64,000 nucleotides of DNA, taken from contig NC_090451.1 in assembly GCF_031143425.1 (NCBI RefSeq), positions 662,188,575 to 662,252,574 of the forward strand, read 5' to 3'. Made by a program: the position numbers and the translations under genes. Positions 34,683 to 46,473 of the stretch are shown piece by piece. This DNA is from Pleurodeles waltl (taxonomy: Eukaryota > Chordata > Amphibia > Caudata > Salamandridae). The notes beneath the pieces are model-generated. The model did no database searches, was not told the origin of the DNA, and saw only the letters and a list, made by a program, of their open reading frames with translations. The stretch's first letter is position 1, and the number at the start of each line of letters is the position of its first letter.

Positions 34683-36593
34683 ATGTCTACTACAGAAGAG
34701 AATGTGATGGAATTCAACCTCACCCCTTACCTGCATCTTAGGATGTCAGAATTAAGGTCTCTCTGTAAAATCAAAAAGATAAAGACTGGTTCAAACCCTA
34801 CCAAAGTACAGCTCCAGGAGCTCTTGGTAGAGTTTGCTAAAAACAACCCCTCTGATGATGGCCTCACAGAGGGGGACACTAGTGAGTTGGAGGAATTCCC
34901 ACCCCCAACCCTAGATAGGGAGACCAGGGTTTCTCCAACCCTGACTCCAGAAGTGATAATCAGAGATGTTGCTTCTCTCACAGGAGAGTCCAACAGCTCT
35001 GCAAGCATTGAGGGCAGCCTCAATGAAGATGACCTCCTGCTAGCCAGGTTGGCCAAAAGATTGGCTTTGGAAAGACAGATCCTAGCCATAGAAAGGGAAA
35101 GACAAGAGATGGGCTTAGGTCCCATCAATGGTGGCAGCAACATAAATAGAGTCAGAGATTCTCCTGACATGTTGAAAATCCACAAAGGGATTGTAACTAA
35201 ATATGAAGATGGTGATGACATCACCAAATGGTTGACAGCTTTTGAGAGGGCTGGTGCAACCAGAAAAGTAAACAGATCTCACTGGGGTGCTCTCCTTTGG
35301 GAAATGTTCACTGGAAAGTGTAGGGATAGACTCCTCACAGTCTCTGGAAAAGATGCAGAATCCTATGACCTCATGAAGGCTACCCTGATTGAGGGCTTTG
35401 GATTCTCAAGTGAGGAGTACAGGATTAGGTTCAGGGGGGCTCAAAAATCCTCGAGCCAGACCTGGGTTGATTTTGTTGACTTCTCAGTCAAAACACTGGA
35501 TGGTTGGATTCATGGCAGTGGTGTAAATGATTATGATTGGCAGTACAATTTATTTGTGAAAGAACACCTGTTAAGTAATTGTTTCAATGATAAACTGCAT
35601 CAGCATCTGGTAGACCTAGGACCAATTTCTCCTCAAGAATTGGGAAAGAAGGTGGACCATTGGGTCAAGACTAGGGTGACCAAGACTTCCACAGGGGGTG
35701 ACCAAAAGAAAGGGGTCACAAAGTCTCCCCAGGGGAAGAGTATTGAGACATCCAAGGGAAAAAGTAAAGAGTCTTCTACAGTGCCCCAAAAACCTGCTCA
35801 GGAGGGAGGGTCCAAAGCCTCTTCACAATCCAATTTTGGGTACAAGGGTAAAAACGTTGATCCCAAAAAGGCCTGGTGTCGTAGCTGTAATCAGCAGGGA
35901 CACCAAACTGGAGACAAGGCCTGCCCCAAGAAAGGTTCCACTTCAAACTCTACTCCAGCTAACACTGGAATAGCCAGTCTCCAGGTGGGATCAACAGTGT
36001 GTCCAGAGCAAATCAGGGTTCACACTGAAGCTACATTAGTCTCTGAGGGTGGGGTGGACTTAGCCACACTGGCTGCCTGGCCCCCTAATATGCAAAAATA
36101 CAGGCAGCAACTCTTAATTAATGGAACCAGTGTAGAAGCCCTGAGGGATACAGGTGCCAGTGTCACCATGGTGACAGAGAAACTGGTTTCCCCTGGTCAA
36201 TACCTCACTGGACAAACTTATCCAGTCACCAACGCTGACAATAAGACTAAAGTACATCCCATGGCTATGGTAACTTTAGAGTGGGGAGGGGTCAATGGCC
36301 TGAAACAGGTGGTGGTCTCCTCAAATATCCCTGTAGACTGTTTGCTTGGAAATGACCTGGAGTCCTCAGCATGGGCTGAGGTAGAACTCAAAGCTCATGC
36401 AGCCATGCTGGGTATCCCTGAACTGGTGTGTGTCAAGACAAGGGCACAGTGCAAGGCTCAGGGTGAAAAAGTGGTGTTGGAGCCTGGAAAAAGGGCCCAA
36501 CCCTCCAAGAGAAAAGGAAAGAAGACTGGGAACCAGCTCAACACAACAAGAGAAAGAGAACCTCTTTTCCCAGGAAGAAGTTCTGCCCTCTGA
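34683..36593 (+). CDS. Gag-protease of Gmr1-like element
   Basis: An uninterrupted 636-aa frame. Residues about 18-50 (LRMSELRSLCKIKKIKTG) look like a SAP-type helix pair, as in some vertebrate gypsy gags. The middle (about 165-330) is a capsid-like helical region (KYEDGDDITKWLTAFERAGA, GALLWEMFTGKCRDRLLTVS). A Lys/Ser-rich linker is followed by a CCHC-like knuckle at about 398-414 (CRSCNQQGHQTGDKAC, spacing C-x2-C-x4-H-x6-C, two longer than usual before the last Cys). The retropepsin motif LRDTGASVTMV lies near 486, with a later LLGNDL flap-side motif. Gag packages the RNA and the aspartic protease processes the polyprotein. The frame then ends while the next frame (36397-36789) carries on with plausible linker, so a frameshift, programmed or mutational, joins gag-PR to pol. 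Confidence 0.85.
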   Translation: MSTTEENVMEFNLTPYLHLRMSELRSLCKIKKIKTGSNPTKVQLQELLVEFAKNNPSDDGLTEGDTSELEEFPPPTLDRETRVSPTLTPEVIIRDVASLTGESNSSASIEGSLNEDDLLLARLAKRLALERQILAIERERQEMGLGPINGGSNINRVRDSPDMLKIHKGIVTKYEDGDDITKWLTAFERAGATRKVNRSHWGALLWEMFTGKCRDRLLTVSGKDAESYDLMKATLIEGFGFSSEEYRIRFRGAQKSSSQTWVDFVDFSVKTLDGWIHGSGVNDYDWQYNLFVKEHLLSNCFNDKLHQHLVDLGPISPQELGKKVDHWVKTRVTKTSTGGDQKKGVTKSPQGKSIETSKGKSKESSTVPQKPAQEGGSKASSQSNFGYKGKNVDPKKAWCRSCNQQGHQTGDKACPKKGSTSNSTPANTGIASLQVGSTVCPEQIRVHTEATLVSEGGVDLATLAAWPPNMQKYRQQLLINGTSVEALRDTGASVTMVTEKLVSPGQYLTGQTYPVTNADNKTKVHPMAMVTLEWGGVNGLKQVVVSSNIPVDCLLGNDLESSAWAEVELKAHAAMLGIPELVCVKTRAQCKAQGEKVVLEPGKRAQPSKRKGKKTGNQLNTTREREPLFPGRSSAL

Positions 36594-36829
36594 GGGAACT
36601 GAGCCCATGGAGTTAGAACCTTATAAGGTTGAACTCGTAGGCCCAGGGGGACCCACAAGGGAACAGTTGTGTAAGGGGCAAGAAACCTGTCCCTCTCTTG
36701 AAGGCCTTAGACAGCAAGCTGCTGTAGATACCAAAGGAAAGATCATTGGAACACATAGTCTATTGAGAAGATGGACTGCTCTACACTGAGGCAAGAGATC
36801 CCAAACCTGGTGCCACTAGGAGAGTCGTA
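36594..36829 (+). pseudogene. Protease-integrase linker, shifted frames
   Basis: Plausible coding continues in another frame to about 36770 and then in a third frame (GLLYTEARDPKP) that leads into integrase. At least one shift here is a mutation. Confidence 0.55.
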
Positions 36830-37157
36830 GTGCCTCAGGAGTTTAGGGAGTTCATTCTAACCTTAGCTCATGATATTCCACTTGCTGGGCACTTGGGACA
36901 AACCAAGACTTGGGAAAGGTTAGTTAACCATTTCTATTGGCCCAACATGTCCCAGAAGGTAAAGGAGTTTTGTGTCTCCTGTACCACCTGTCAAGCCAGT
37001 GGTAAGACAGGTGGACACCCAAAGGCCCCCCTCATTCCACTTCCAGTGGTGGGGGTCCCCTTTGAAAGAGTGGGTGTGGACATAGTGGGTTCACTTGAAC
37101 CTCCCACAGCCTCAGGGAACCAATACATAGTAGTAGTAGTGGATCATGCTACTAGAT
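36782..37157 (+). pseudogene. Integrase N-terminal half (split by nested LTR)
   Basis: It contains the HHCC zinc-binding domain (HDIPLAGHLG ... HFYWPN ... CVSCTTCQ, all four ligands present) and the start of the catalytic core with the first Asp (FERVGVDIVGS). The frame then runs to the nested LTR at 37158, just before the core continues at 40292. Integrase joins element DNA to the host chromosome. Confidence 0.85.
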
Positions 37158-40100
37158 TGTGAGAAGGTAGCCTCTTTCTAGCCTTGTTACCCCCACTTTT
37201 GGCCTGTTTGTGAGTGTATGTCAGGGTGTTTGTCACTGTTTTCACTGTCTCACTGGGATCCTGATAGCCAGGCCTCAGTGCTCATAGTGAAAACACTATG
37301 TTTTCAGTATGGTTGTTATGTGTCACTGGGATCCTGCTGGTCAGGACCCCAGTGCTCATAGGTTTGTGGCCTATATGTATGTGTCACTGGGACCCTGTCA
37401 CACAGGGCCCCAGTGCTCATAGGTGTGCATGTATATGTTCCCTGTGTGGTGCCTAACTGTCTCACTGAGGCTCTGCTAACCAGAACCTCAGTGGTTATGC
37501 TCTCTCATTACTTTCAAATTGTCACTAACAGGCTAGTGACCAATTTTACCAATTTACATTGGCTTACTGGAACACCCTTATAATTCCCTAGTATATGGTA
37601 CTGAGGTACCCAGGGTATTGGGGTTCCAGGAGATCCCTATGGGCTGCAGCATTTCTTTTGCCACCCATAGGGAGCTCTGACAATTCTTACACAGGCCTGC
37701 CACTGCAGCCTGAGTGAAATAACGTCCACGTTATTTCACAGCCATTTTACACTGCACTTAAGTAACTTATAAGTCACCTATATGTCTAACCTTTACCTGG
37801 TAAAGGTTAGGTGCAAAGTTACTTAGTGTGAGGGCACCCTGGCACTAGCCAAGGTGCCCCCACATTGTTCAGAGCCAATTCACTGAACTTTGTGAGTGCG
37901 GGGACACCATTACACGCGTGCACTACATATAGGTCACTACCTATATGTAGCTTCACCATGGTAACTCCGAATATGGCCATGTAACATGTCTATGATCATG
38001 GAATTGCCCCCTCTATGCCATCCTGGCATTGTTGGTACAATTCCATGATCCCAGTGGTCTGTAGCACAGACCCTGGTACTGCCAGACTGCCCTTCCTGGG
38101 GCTTCACTGCAGCTGCTGCTGCTGCCAACCCCTCAGACAGGCAGCTGCCCTCCTGGGGTCCAGCCAGGCCTGGCCCAGGATGGCAGAACAAAGAACTTCC
38201 TCTGAGAGAGGGTGTGACACCCTCTCCCTTTGGAAAATGGTGTGAAGGCAGGGGAGGAGTAGCCTCCCCCAGCCTCTGGAAATGCTTTGTTGGGCACAGA
38301 TGTGCCCAATTCTGCATAAGCCAGTCTACACCGGTTCAGGGACCCCTTAGCCCCTGCTCTGGCACGAAACTGGACAAAGGAAAGGGGAGTGACCACTCCC
38401 CTGACCTGCACCTCCCCTGGGAGGTGTCCAGAGCTCCTCCAGTGTGCTCCAGACCTCTGCCATCTTGGAAACAGAGGTGCTGCTGGCACACTGGACTGCT
38501 CTGAGTGGCCAGTGCCACCAGGTGACGTCAGAGACTCCTGCTGATAGGCTCCTTCAGGTGTTAGTAGCCTTTCCTCTCTCCTAGGTAGCCAAACCCTCTT
38601 TTCTGGCTATTTAGGGTCTCTGTCTCTGGGGAAACTTTAGATAACGAATGCATGAGCTCAGCCGAGTTCCTCTGCATCTCCCTCTTCACCTTCTGATAAG
38701 GAATCGACCGCTGACCGCGCTGGAAGCCTGCAAACCTGCAACATAGTAGCAAAAACGACTACTGCAACTCTGTAACGCTGATCCTGCCGCCTTCTCGACT
38801 GTTTTCCTGCTTGTGCATGCTGTGGGGGTAGTCTGCCTCCTCTCTGCACCAGAAGCTCCGAAGAAATCTCCCGTGGGTCGACGGAATCGTCCCCCTGCAA
38901 CCGCAGGCACCAAAAAGCTGCATTACCGGTCCCTTGGGTCTCCTCTCAGCACGACGAGCGAGGTCCCTCGAATCCAGCGACACCGTCCAAGTGACCCCCA
39001 CAGTCCAGTGACTCTTCAGCCCAAGTTTGGTGGAGGTAAGTCCTTGCCTCACCTCGCTGGGCTGCATTGCTGGGAACCGCGACTTTGCAAGCTACTCCGG
39101 CCCCTGTGCACTTCCGGCGGAAATCCTTCGTGCACAGCCAAGCCTGGGTCCACGGCACTCTAACCTGCATTGCACGACTTTCTAAGTTGGTCTCCGGCGA
39201 CGTGGGACTCCTTTGTGCAACTTCGGCGAGCACCGTTTCACGCATCCTCGTAGTGCCTGTTTCTGGCACTTCTCCGGGTGCTACCTGCTTCAGTGAGGGC
39301 TCTTTGTCTTGCTCGACGTCCCCTCTCTCTGCAGGTCCAATTTGCGACCTCCTGGTCCCTCCTGGGCCCCAGCAGCGTCCAAAAACGCCAAACGCACGAT
39401 TTGTTGGCGTCCATCCGGCGGGAAAACACTTCTGCACGACTCTCCAAGGCGTGGGGGATCCATCCTCCAAAGGGGAAGTCTCTAGCCCTTGTCGTTCCTG
39501 CAGTATTCACAGTTCTTCAGCCTAGTAAGAGCTTCTTTGCACCAACCGCTGGCATTTCTTGGGCATCTGCCCATCTCCGAGCTGCTTGTGACTTTTGGAC
39601 TTGGTCCCCTTGTTCCACAGGTACCCTCAGTCAGGAATCCATCGTTGTTGCATTGCTGATTTGTGTTTTCCTTGCATTCTCTCTCTAACACGACTATTTT
39701 GTCCTTAGGGGAACTTTAGTGCACTTTGCACTCACTTTTCAGGGTCTTGGGGAGGGTTATTTTGCTAACTCTCACTATTTTCTAATAGTCCCAGCGACCC
39801 TCTACAAGGTCACATAGGTTTGGGGTCCATTCGTGGTTCGCATTCCACTTCTGGAGTATATGGTTTGTGTTGCCCCTATCCCTATGTTTCCCCATTGCAT
39901 CCTATTGTAACTATACATTGTTTGCACTGTTTTCTAAGACTATACTGCATATTTTTGCTATTGTGTATATATATCTTGTGTATATTTCCTATCCTCTCAC
40001 TGAGGGTACACTCTGAGATACTTTGGCATATTGTCATAAAAATAAAGTACCTTTATTTTTAGTATAACTGTGTATTGTGTTTTCTTATGATATTGTGCAT

Positions 40101-40286
40101 ATGACACTAAGTGGTACTGTAGTAGCTTCACACGTCTCCTAGTTCAGCCTGAGCTGCTCTGCTAAGCTACCATTATCTATCAGCCTAAGCTGCTAGACAC
40201 CCTATACACTAATAAGGGATAACTGGGCCTGGTGCAAGGTGCAAGTACCCCTTGGTACTCACTACAAGCCAGTCCAGCCTCCTACA
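37158..40286 (+). mobile_element. Nested solo LTR, 3,129 bp, TAGAT duplication
   Basis: It begins TGTGAGAAGGTAGCC and ends CAGCCTCCTACA, with TAGAT at 37153-37157 and 40287-40291. Removing it and one TAGAT brings the integrase halves together in phase, which confirms both edges. Near the right end, AATAAA at 40041-40046 is the probable poly(A) signal. CTGGG/CTCAGTG repeats at 37255-37500 lie in the left part and a GC-rich, CpG-rich section fills 38050-39500. No internal coding region exists, so it is a solo LTR. It shares blocks with the host element's LTR (GGGCTGCAGCATTTCTTTTG at 37643). Confidence 0.9.
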
Positions 40287-40291
40287 TAGAT

Positions 40292-40642
40292 ACCCTGAAG
40301 CAATTCCCCTTAGGTCCACTACTGCCCCGGCAGTAGCTAAAGCACTCATTGGTATCTTTACCAGAGTGGGATTTCCTAAGGAGGTGGTGTCTGACAGGGG
40401 TACCAACTTCATGTCAGCATACCTTGAAGCATATGTGGAATGAGTGTGGGGTGACTTACAAATTCACCACACCATACCATCCACAAACCAATGGCCTTGT
40501 AGAAAGATTTAACAAGACATTGAAAGGCATGATCATGGGGTTCCCTGAAAAGTTCAAAAGGAGATGGGATGTCCTCTTGCCATGTCTGCTTTTCGCCTAC
40601 AGAGAGGTGCCTCAGAAGGGAGTAGGGTTTTCTCCCCTTTGA
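40292..40642 (+). pseudogene. Integrase core, second half, with a frameshift
   Basis: The second catalytic Asp lies in VVSDRGTNF near 40390 and the Glu in HPQTNGLVERFNKTLK near 40490. Between them a shift near 40440 moves from the frame that ends at 40443 to the one that ends at 40642. The DDE residues are all present but the frame is broken. Confidence 0.8.
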
Positions 40643-40730
40643 ACTTCTGTGTGGCCATCCTGTAAGGGGACCAGTAGCTCTTGTAAAAGAAGGCTGGGAG
40701 AGACCTCTTCATGAGCCTAAACAAGATATA
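40643..40730 (+). pseudogene. Integrase connecting segment, frame lost
   Basis: Short stretch with stops between the core and the GPY-containing frame. Confidence 0.4.
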
Positions 40731-42590
40731 GTGGACTATGTACTAGGCCTATGTACCAGGATGGCAGAGTACATGGAAAAGGCAAGCAAAAACCTTGAGG
40801 CCAGCCAACAACTCCAGAAGATGTGGTATGACCAAAAGGCTGCTATTGTTGAATTTCAGCCAGGGCAGAAAGTCTGGGTTCTGGAGAATGTGGCTCCCAG
40901 GGCACTTCAGGACAGATGGAGTGGCCCTTACCCAGTGCTAGAAAGAAAGAGTCAGGTCACCTACCTGGTAGACCTAGGCACTAGCAGGACCCCCAAAAGG
41001 GTGATCCATGCGAACCGCCTCAAACTCTTTCATGACAGGGCAGATGTGAATCTGTTGATGGTAACAGATGAGGACCAGGAAGCTGAGAGTGAACCTCTCC
41101 CTGATCTCCTCTACACAGACCCTAAAGATGGCTCAGTAGATGGAGTGATCTATTCAGACACCCTCTCTGGCCAACAGCAATCTGACTGTAGGAAAGTCTT
41201 ACAACAGTTTGCTGAGCTCTTTTCCCTAACCCCTGGTCAGACACACCTGTGTACCCATGATGTGGACATAGGAGACAGCATGCCTGTCAAAAACAAAATT
41301 TTCAGACAGTCTGACCAAGTTAAGGAAAGCATCAAGGTTGAAGTCCACAAGACGCTGGAACTGGGAGTCATTGAGCACTCTGACAGCCCCAGGGCTAGCC
41401 CAGTGGTCTTAGTCCACAAATCTCACACCAAAGATGGAAAGAGAGAGATGAGGTTTTGTGTGGACTACAGAGGACTTAATTCTGTCACCAAGACAGATGC
41501 CCATCCCATTCTAAGGGCAGATGAATTGATTGACAAACTAGGTGCTGGCAGATACTTAAGTACCTTTAACTTGACAGCAGGGTACTGGCAAATCAAAATG
41601 GCACCAGGAGCAAAAGAAAAGACAGCATTCTCCACACCTGATGGGCATTATCAGTTCACTGTTATGCCCTTTGGTTTAAAGAATGCCCCTGCCACCTTCC
41701 AAAGGTTGGTGAATCAAGTCCTTGCTGGCTTAGTGTCCTTCAGTGCAGCTTATCTTGACGATATTGCTGTCTTTAGCTCCAGCTGGCAGGATCACCTGGT
41801 CCACCTGAAGAAGGTTTTGAAGGCCCTGCAAGCAGCAGGCCTCTCTATCAAGGCATCCAAATGTCAGATAGGGCAGGGAACTGTGGTTTACTTGGGCCAA
41901 CTTGTAGGTGGAGGCCAAGTCCAGCCTCTCCAACCCAAGATCCAGACTATTCTGGACAGGGTAGCTCCAAAAACCCAGACTCAAGTCAGGGCATTCCTTG
42001 GCTTGACTGGGTACTACTGGAGATTTGTGAAGGGATATGGATCAATAGTGACACCCCTCACAGAACTTACCTCCAAGAAAATGCCCAAGAAGGTAAGCTG
42101 GACTGTAGAATGCCAACAGGCATTTGACACCCTGAAACAAACTATGTGCACAGCACCAGTTCTAAAAGCTCCAGATTACTCCAAGCAGTTCATTGTGCAG
42201 ACTGATGCCTCTGAACATGGGATAGGGGCAGTTTTGTCCCAAACAAATGATGATGGCCTTGACCAGCCTGTTGCTTTCATTAGCAGGAGGTTACTCCCCA
42301 GGGAGCAGCGTTGGACTGCCATTGCGAGGGAGGCCTTTGCTGTGGTTTGGTCCGTGAAGAAGCTGAGACCATACCTCTTTGGTACTCACTTTGTAGTTCA
42401 AACTGACCACAGACCTCTCAGATGGCTAATGTAAATGAAAGGTGAAAATCCAAAACTGTTGTGGTGGTCAATCTCCCTACAGGGAATAGACTTTATAGTG
42501 GAACACAGACCTGGGACTGCCAATGCCAATGCAGATGGCCTTTCCAGGTTCTTCCATTTAGAAAATGAAAACGCTCTTGAGAAAGGTTAG
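40731..42590 (+). pseudogene. Integrase C-terminal, RT and RNase H, one in-frame stop
   Basis: Residues 1-105 are the integrase tail, with a GPY/F-type module (QKVWVLENVAPRALQ, RWSGPYPVLE, RVIHANRLKLF). RT follows in the same frame with no stop: FCVDYRGLNSVT, YLSTFNLTAGYWQIKM, TVMPFGLKNAPATFQ, and the catalytic AYLDDIAVFS. The thumb/connection (FLGLTGYYWRFVKGYG) and RNase H (FIVQTDASEHGIGAVLS, AREAFAVVWSVKKLRPYL, TDHRPLRW) come next. TAA at 42432-42434 interrupts RNase H; the frame continues with ADGLSRF and ends at TAG 42588-42590. The 40731-42434 frame itself is open for 567 codons. Confidence 0.9.
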
Positions 42591-42604
42591 TCTCATCCTC
42601 TTTC

Positions 42605-42627
42605 GTTTGGGGGGAGGGGGGTGTGTG
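42605..42627 (+). promoter_or_regulatory. Polypurine tract
   Basis: GTTTGGGGGGAGGGGGG lies directly before the 3' LTR start, where plus-strand DNA synthesis is primed in LTR elements. Confidence 0.7.
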
Positions 42628-45600
42628 TGTAAGGAAAAGCCTCCTTGGCATGGTTAGCCCCTGACTTTTTGCCTTTGCTGATGCCAAGTTATGATTTGAA
42701 AGTGTGCTGAGGCCTACTAACCAGGCCCAAGGACCAGTGTTCTTTCCCTAAAACTGTACCTTTGTTTCCGCAATTGGCACACCCTGGCATCCAGGTAAGT
42801 CCCTTGTTACTGGTACCCCTGGTACCAAGGGCCCTGATGCCAGGGAAGGTCTCAAAGGGCTACAGCATGTCTTATGCCACCCTGGGGACCCCTCACTCAG
42901 CACAGACACACTGCTTGCCAGCTTGTTTGTGCTGGTGGGGAGAAAATGACTAAGTCGACATGGCACTCCCCTCAGAGTGCCATGCCAACCTCACACTGCA
43001 TATGGCATAGATAAGTCACCCCTCTAGCAGGCCTTCCAGCCCTAAGGCAGGGTGCACTATACCATAGGTGAGGTCATAGGTGCATGAGCTTGAGCACTTA
43101 CAATGTCTAAGCAAAACCTTAGACATTGTAAGTGCTGGGTAGCCATAAGAGTATATGGTTTGGGAGTCTGTCAAACACGAACTCCACAGCACCATAATGG
43201 CTACACTGAAAACTGTAAAGTTTGGTATCAAACGTCTCAGCATAATAAATGCACACTGATGCCAGTGTACATGTTATTGTGAAATACACCCCAGAGGGCA
43301 TCTTAGAGATGCCCCCTGAAAACATACCCGACTTCCAGTGTGGGCTGACTAGTTTTGCCAGCCTGCCACACACCAGACATGTTGCTGGCCACATGGGGAG
43401 AGTGCCTGTGTCACTCTGTGGCTAGTAACAAAGCCTGTACTGGGTGGAGGTGCTTCTCACCTCCACGTGCAGGAACTGTAACACCTGGCGGTGAGCCTGA
43501 AACGCTCACCCCCTTTGTTACAGCACCCCAGGGCACTCCAGCTAGTGGAGATGCCCGCCCCCTCTGGCCACGGCCCCACTTTTGGCAGCAAGGCCGGAGG
43601 AGATAATGAGAAAAACAAGGAGGAGTCACTGGCCAGTCAGGACAACCCCTAAGGTGTCCTGAACTGAGGTGACTCTGACTTTTAGAAATCCTCCATCTTG
43701 CAGATGGAGGATTCCCCAAATAGGATTAGGGATGTGCCCCTCTCCCCTCAGGGAGGAGGCACAAAGAGGGTTTAGCCACCCTCAGGGCTAGTAGCCATTG
43801 GATACTAACCCCCAAGACCTAAACACACCCCTAAATTGAGTATTTAGGGGCTCCCAGAACCTAGCTAGATAGATTCCTGCAACCTGAAGACAAATAAGAA
43901 CTGCTGACCTGAAAGCCCTGCAGAGAAGACAGAGACACCAACTGCTTTGGCCCCAGCCCTACCGGCCTGTCTCCCCACTTCGAGAAAAACTGCTACAGCG
44001 ATGCGTTCCCCAGGGTCCAGCGACCTCTGAAGCCTCAGAGGACTACCCTGCATCTAAAAGGACCAAGAACTCCTGAGGACAGCGGCTCTGCTCCAAAGAA
44101 GAAACAACTTTGCAACAAAGAAACAAACTTTAAAGGACTCAAACAGTTAGGAGCACACCTGCCTAACATCCCAGCAAATAATCTGCCCCATTGCATCATG
44201 ATAAATGTAGTTTCCTCAAAAAACGAACTCAGTTACTTTTAAATATTTCACCTCTAAATAGGTGCAGCCTTTGCTGTGCATCTCTGGACACATGTGTTTC
44301 TGGGTTAATCCCTTCTTCAGCAGAGAACAAGTTTGCGGGGTGCTGGAAATGCTGCCATTAATCATCCGGTTTCAATACCTCTTCACTGGCATGCTCCAGA
44401 GCTCGTCAGCCCAGTGGCTCAAGGGAGCCTTTTTAAAGTCACAAACAGTTAGGAGCACACCTGCCTAACATCCCAGCAAATAATCTGCCCCATTGCATCA
44501 TGATAAATGTAGTTTCCTCAAAAAACGAACTCAGTTACTTTTAAATATTTCACCTCTAAATAGGTGCAGCCTTTGCTGTGCATCTCTGGACACATGTGTT
44601 TCTGGGTTAATCCCTTCTTCAGCAGAGAACAAGTTTGCGGGGTGCTGGAAATGCTGCCATTAATCATCCGGTTTCAATACCTCTTCACTGGCATGCTCCA
44701 GAGCTCGTCAGCCCAGTGGCTCAAGGGAGCCTTTTTAAAGTCACAAACAGTTAGGAGCACACCTGCCTAACATCCCAGCAAATAATCTGCCCCATTGCAT
44801 CATGATAAATGTAGTTTCCTCAAAAAACGAACTCAAGTTACTTTTAAATATTTCACCTCTAAATAGGTGCAGCCTTTGCTGTGCATCTCTGGACACATGT
44901 GTTTCTGGGTTAATCCCTTCTTCAGCAGAGAACAAGTTTGCGGGGTGCTGGAAATGCTGCCATTAATCATCCGGTTTCAATACCTCTTCACTGGCATGCT
45001 CCAGAGCTCGTCAGCCCAGTGGCTCAAGGGAGCCTTTTTAAAGTCACAAACAGTTAGGAGCACACCTGCCTAACATCCCAGCAAATAATCTGCCCCATTG
45101 CATCATGATAAATGTAGTTTCCTCAAAAAACGAACTCAGTTACTTTTAAATATTTCACCTCTAATAGCTGCACCTATTTAGAGGTGAAATATTTAAAAGT
45201 AACTGAGTTCGTTTTTTGAGGAAACTACATTTATCATGATGCAATGGGGCAGATTATTTGCTGGGATGTTAGGCAGGTGTGCTCCTAACTGTTTGAAACT
45301 TTAAAGGAGTGCACGTTTCCCGCTGGAAGCGTGAGACTTTCCACTCTGCACACGACGCCCCCGGCTCGATCTGCAGAGAAGCAACGCTACAAGGAGGACT
45401 CCCCGGCGACTGCAACCCTGTGAGTAGCCATAGTTGACCCTCCTGAGCCCCCCCAGCGACGCCTGCAGAGGGAATCCAGAGGCTCCCCCTGACCGCGACT
45501 GCCTGCATCTAAGAACCCGACACCTGGTAAAGACACTGCACCCGCAGCCTCCAGGACCTGAAGGATCCGACCTCCAGTGCAGAAGCAACCCCCAGGTGGC

Positions 45601-46473
45601 CCTCTCCCTTGCCCAGGTGGTGGCTAGCCCGAGGAGCCCCCCCTTGGCTGCCTGCTTCGCTGAAGAGACCCCCGGGTCTCCCATTGAACTCCATTGCAAA
45701 CCCGAAGCCTGTTTGCACTCTGCGCCCGGCCGCCCCCGTGCTGCTGAGGGTGTACTTTTCGTGTTGACTTGTGCCCCCCCCGGTGCCCTACAAAACCCCC
45801 CTGGTCTGCTCTCTGAAATCACGGGTACCTACCTGCTGGCAGACTGGAACCGGGGCACCCCTTCTCCATTGCAGCCTATGCGTTTTGGGCACCACTTTGA
45901 CCTCTGCACCTGACCGGCCCTGAGCTGCTGGTGTGGTAACTTTGGGGTTGCCCTGAACCCCCAACGGTGGGCTACCTTGGACCCAACTTTGAACCCTGTA
46001 GGTGGTTCACTTACCTGCAAAACTAACCAATACTTACCTCCCCCAGGAACTGTTGAAATTTGCACTGTGTCAAGTTTTAAAAAAGATTATTGCCATTTTT
46101 GCCAAAACTGTACATGCTATTTTGCTGATTCAAAGTTCCTATGATACCTGAGTGAAGTACCTTTCATTTAAAGTATTGATTGTAAATCTTGAATCTGTGG
46201 TTCTTAAAATAAACTAAGTTAAGATATTTTTCTACACAAAAACATATTGGGCTGGAATTGTCTGTGAGTGTGTGTTCCTCATTTATTGCCTGTGTGTGTA
46301 CAACAAATGCTTAGCACCACCCTCTGATAAGCCTACTGCTCGACCACACTACCACAAAATGGAGCATTAGAAGTATCTATTTTTGCCACTATCTTACCTC
46401 TAAGGGGAACCCTTGGACTCTGTGCATGCTATTTCTTACTTTGAAATAGTACATACAGAGCCAACTTCCTGCA
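42628..46473 (+). repeat. 3' LTR, 3,846 bp including a nested insertion
   Basis: It starts TGTAAGGAAAAGCC and ends TTCCTGCA, followed by AAAGG. Without the insertion at 44140-45295 and its duplication it is about 2.7 kb, unusually long for a gypsy-like element. A probable poly(A) signal AATAAA is at 46208-46213, so the R-U5 border should be shortly after. Open frames inside are not genes. Confidence 0.8.
44140..45295. mobile_element. Fold-back element made of 302-bp tandem units
   Basis: Starts of near-identical units (CAAACAGTTAGGAGCACACC) lie at 44140, 44442, 44744 and 45047, periods 302, 302 and 303. The fourth is cut after about 118 bases and followed directly by an inverted copy of the unit start (about 45170-45295, ending GGTGTGCTCCTAACTGTTTG). 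The host sequence AAACTTTAAAGGACT (44125-44139) is repeated as AAACTTTAAAGGAGT (45296-45310), 14 of 15 matches. There is no transposase. The three units are almost identical, so amplification was recent. Identical 68-aa frames in each unit are by-products. Confidence 0.85.

Larger units (their letters stand above)
33937..46473 (+). mobile_element. Gmr1-like LTR retrotransposon (gag-PR-INT-RT-RH) with nested insertions
   Basis: It starts TGTAAGG, ends TTCCTGCA, and is flanked by AAAGG at 33932-33936 and 46474-46478. The coding order is gag, protease, integrase, RT, RNase H. A GPY-type integrase tail and the RT lie in one uninterrupted frame (40731-42434), so the integrase-first order is read directly. 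This is the order of Gmr1 elements, a Ty3/gypsy-related group known from deuterostomes, and not that of ordinary gypsy elements. It is broken by a solo LTR in integrase, a fold-back insertion in the 3' LTR, frameshifts, a stop in RNase H and a short 5' LTR, so this copy cannot be functional. Confidence 0.85.

Noticed and set aside
38813..39688. Long overlapping frames on both strands (102-174 aa)
   Set aside because: They lie in the GC-rich part of a solo LTR and have no family features.
44262..45073. Three identical 68-aa frames
   Set aside because: They are the same piece of a 302-bp tandem unit, not a gene family.
44140..45165. CRISPR-like array
   Set aside because: Units are 302 bases, contiguous and without variable spacers.
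45301..45913. 173-aa and 159-aa frames on opposite strands
   Set aside because: Internal part of the 3' LTR, GC-rich, with no recognisable protein.
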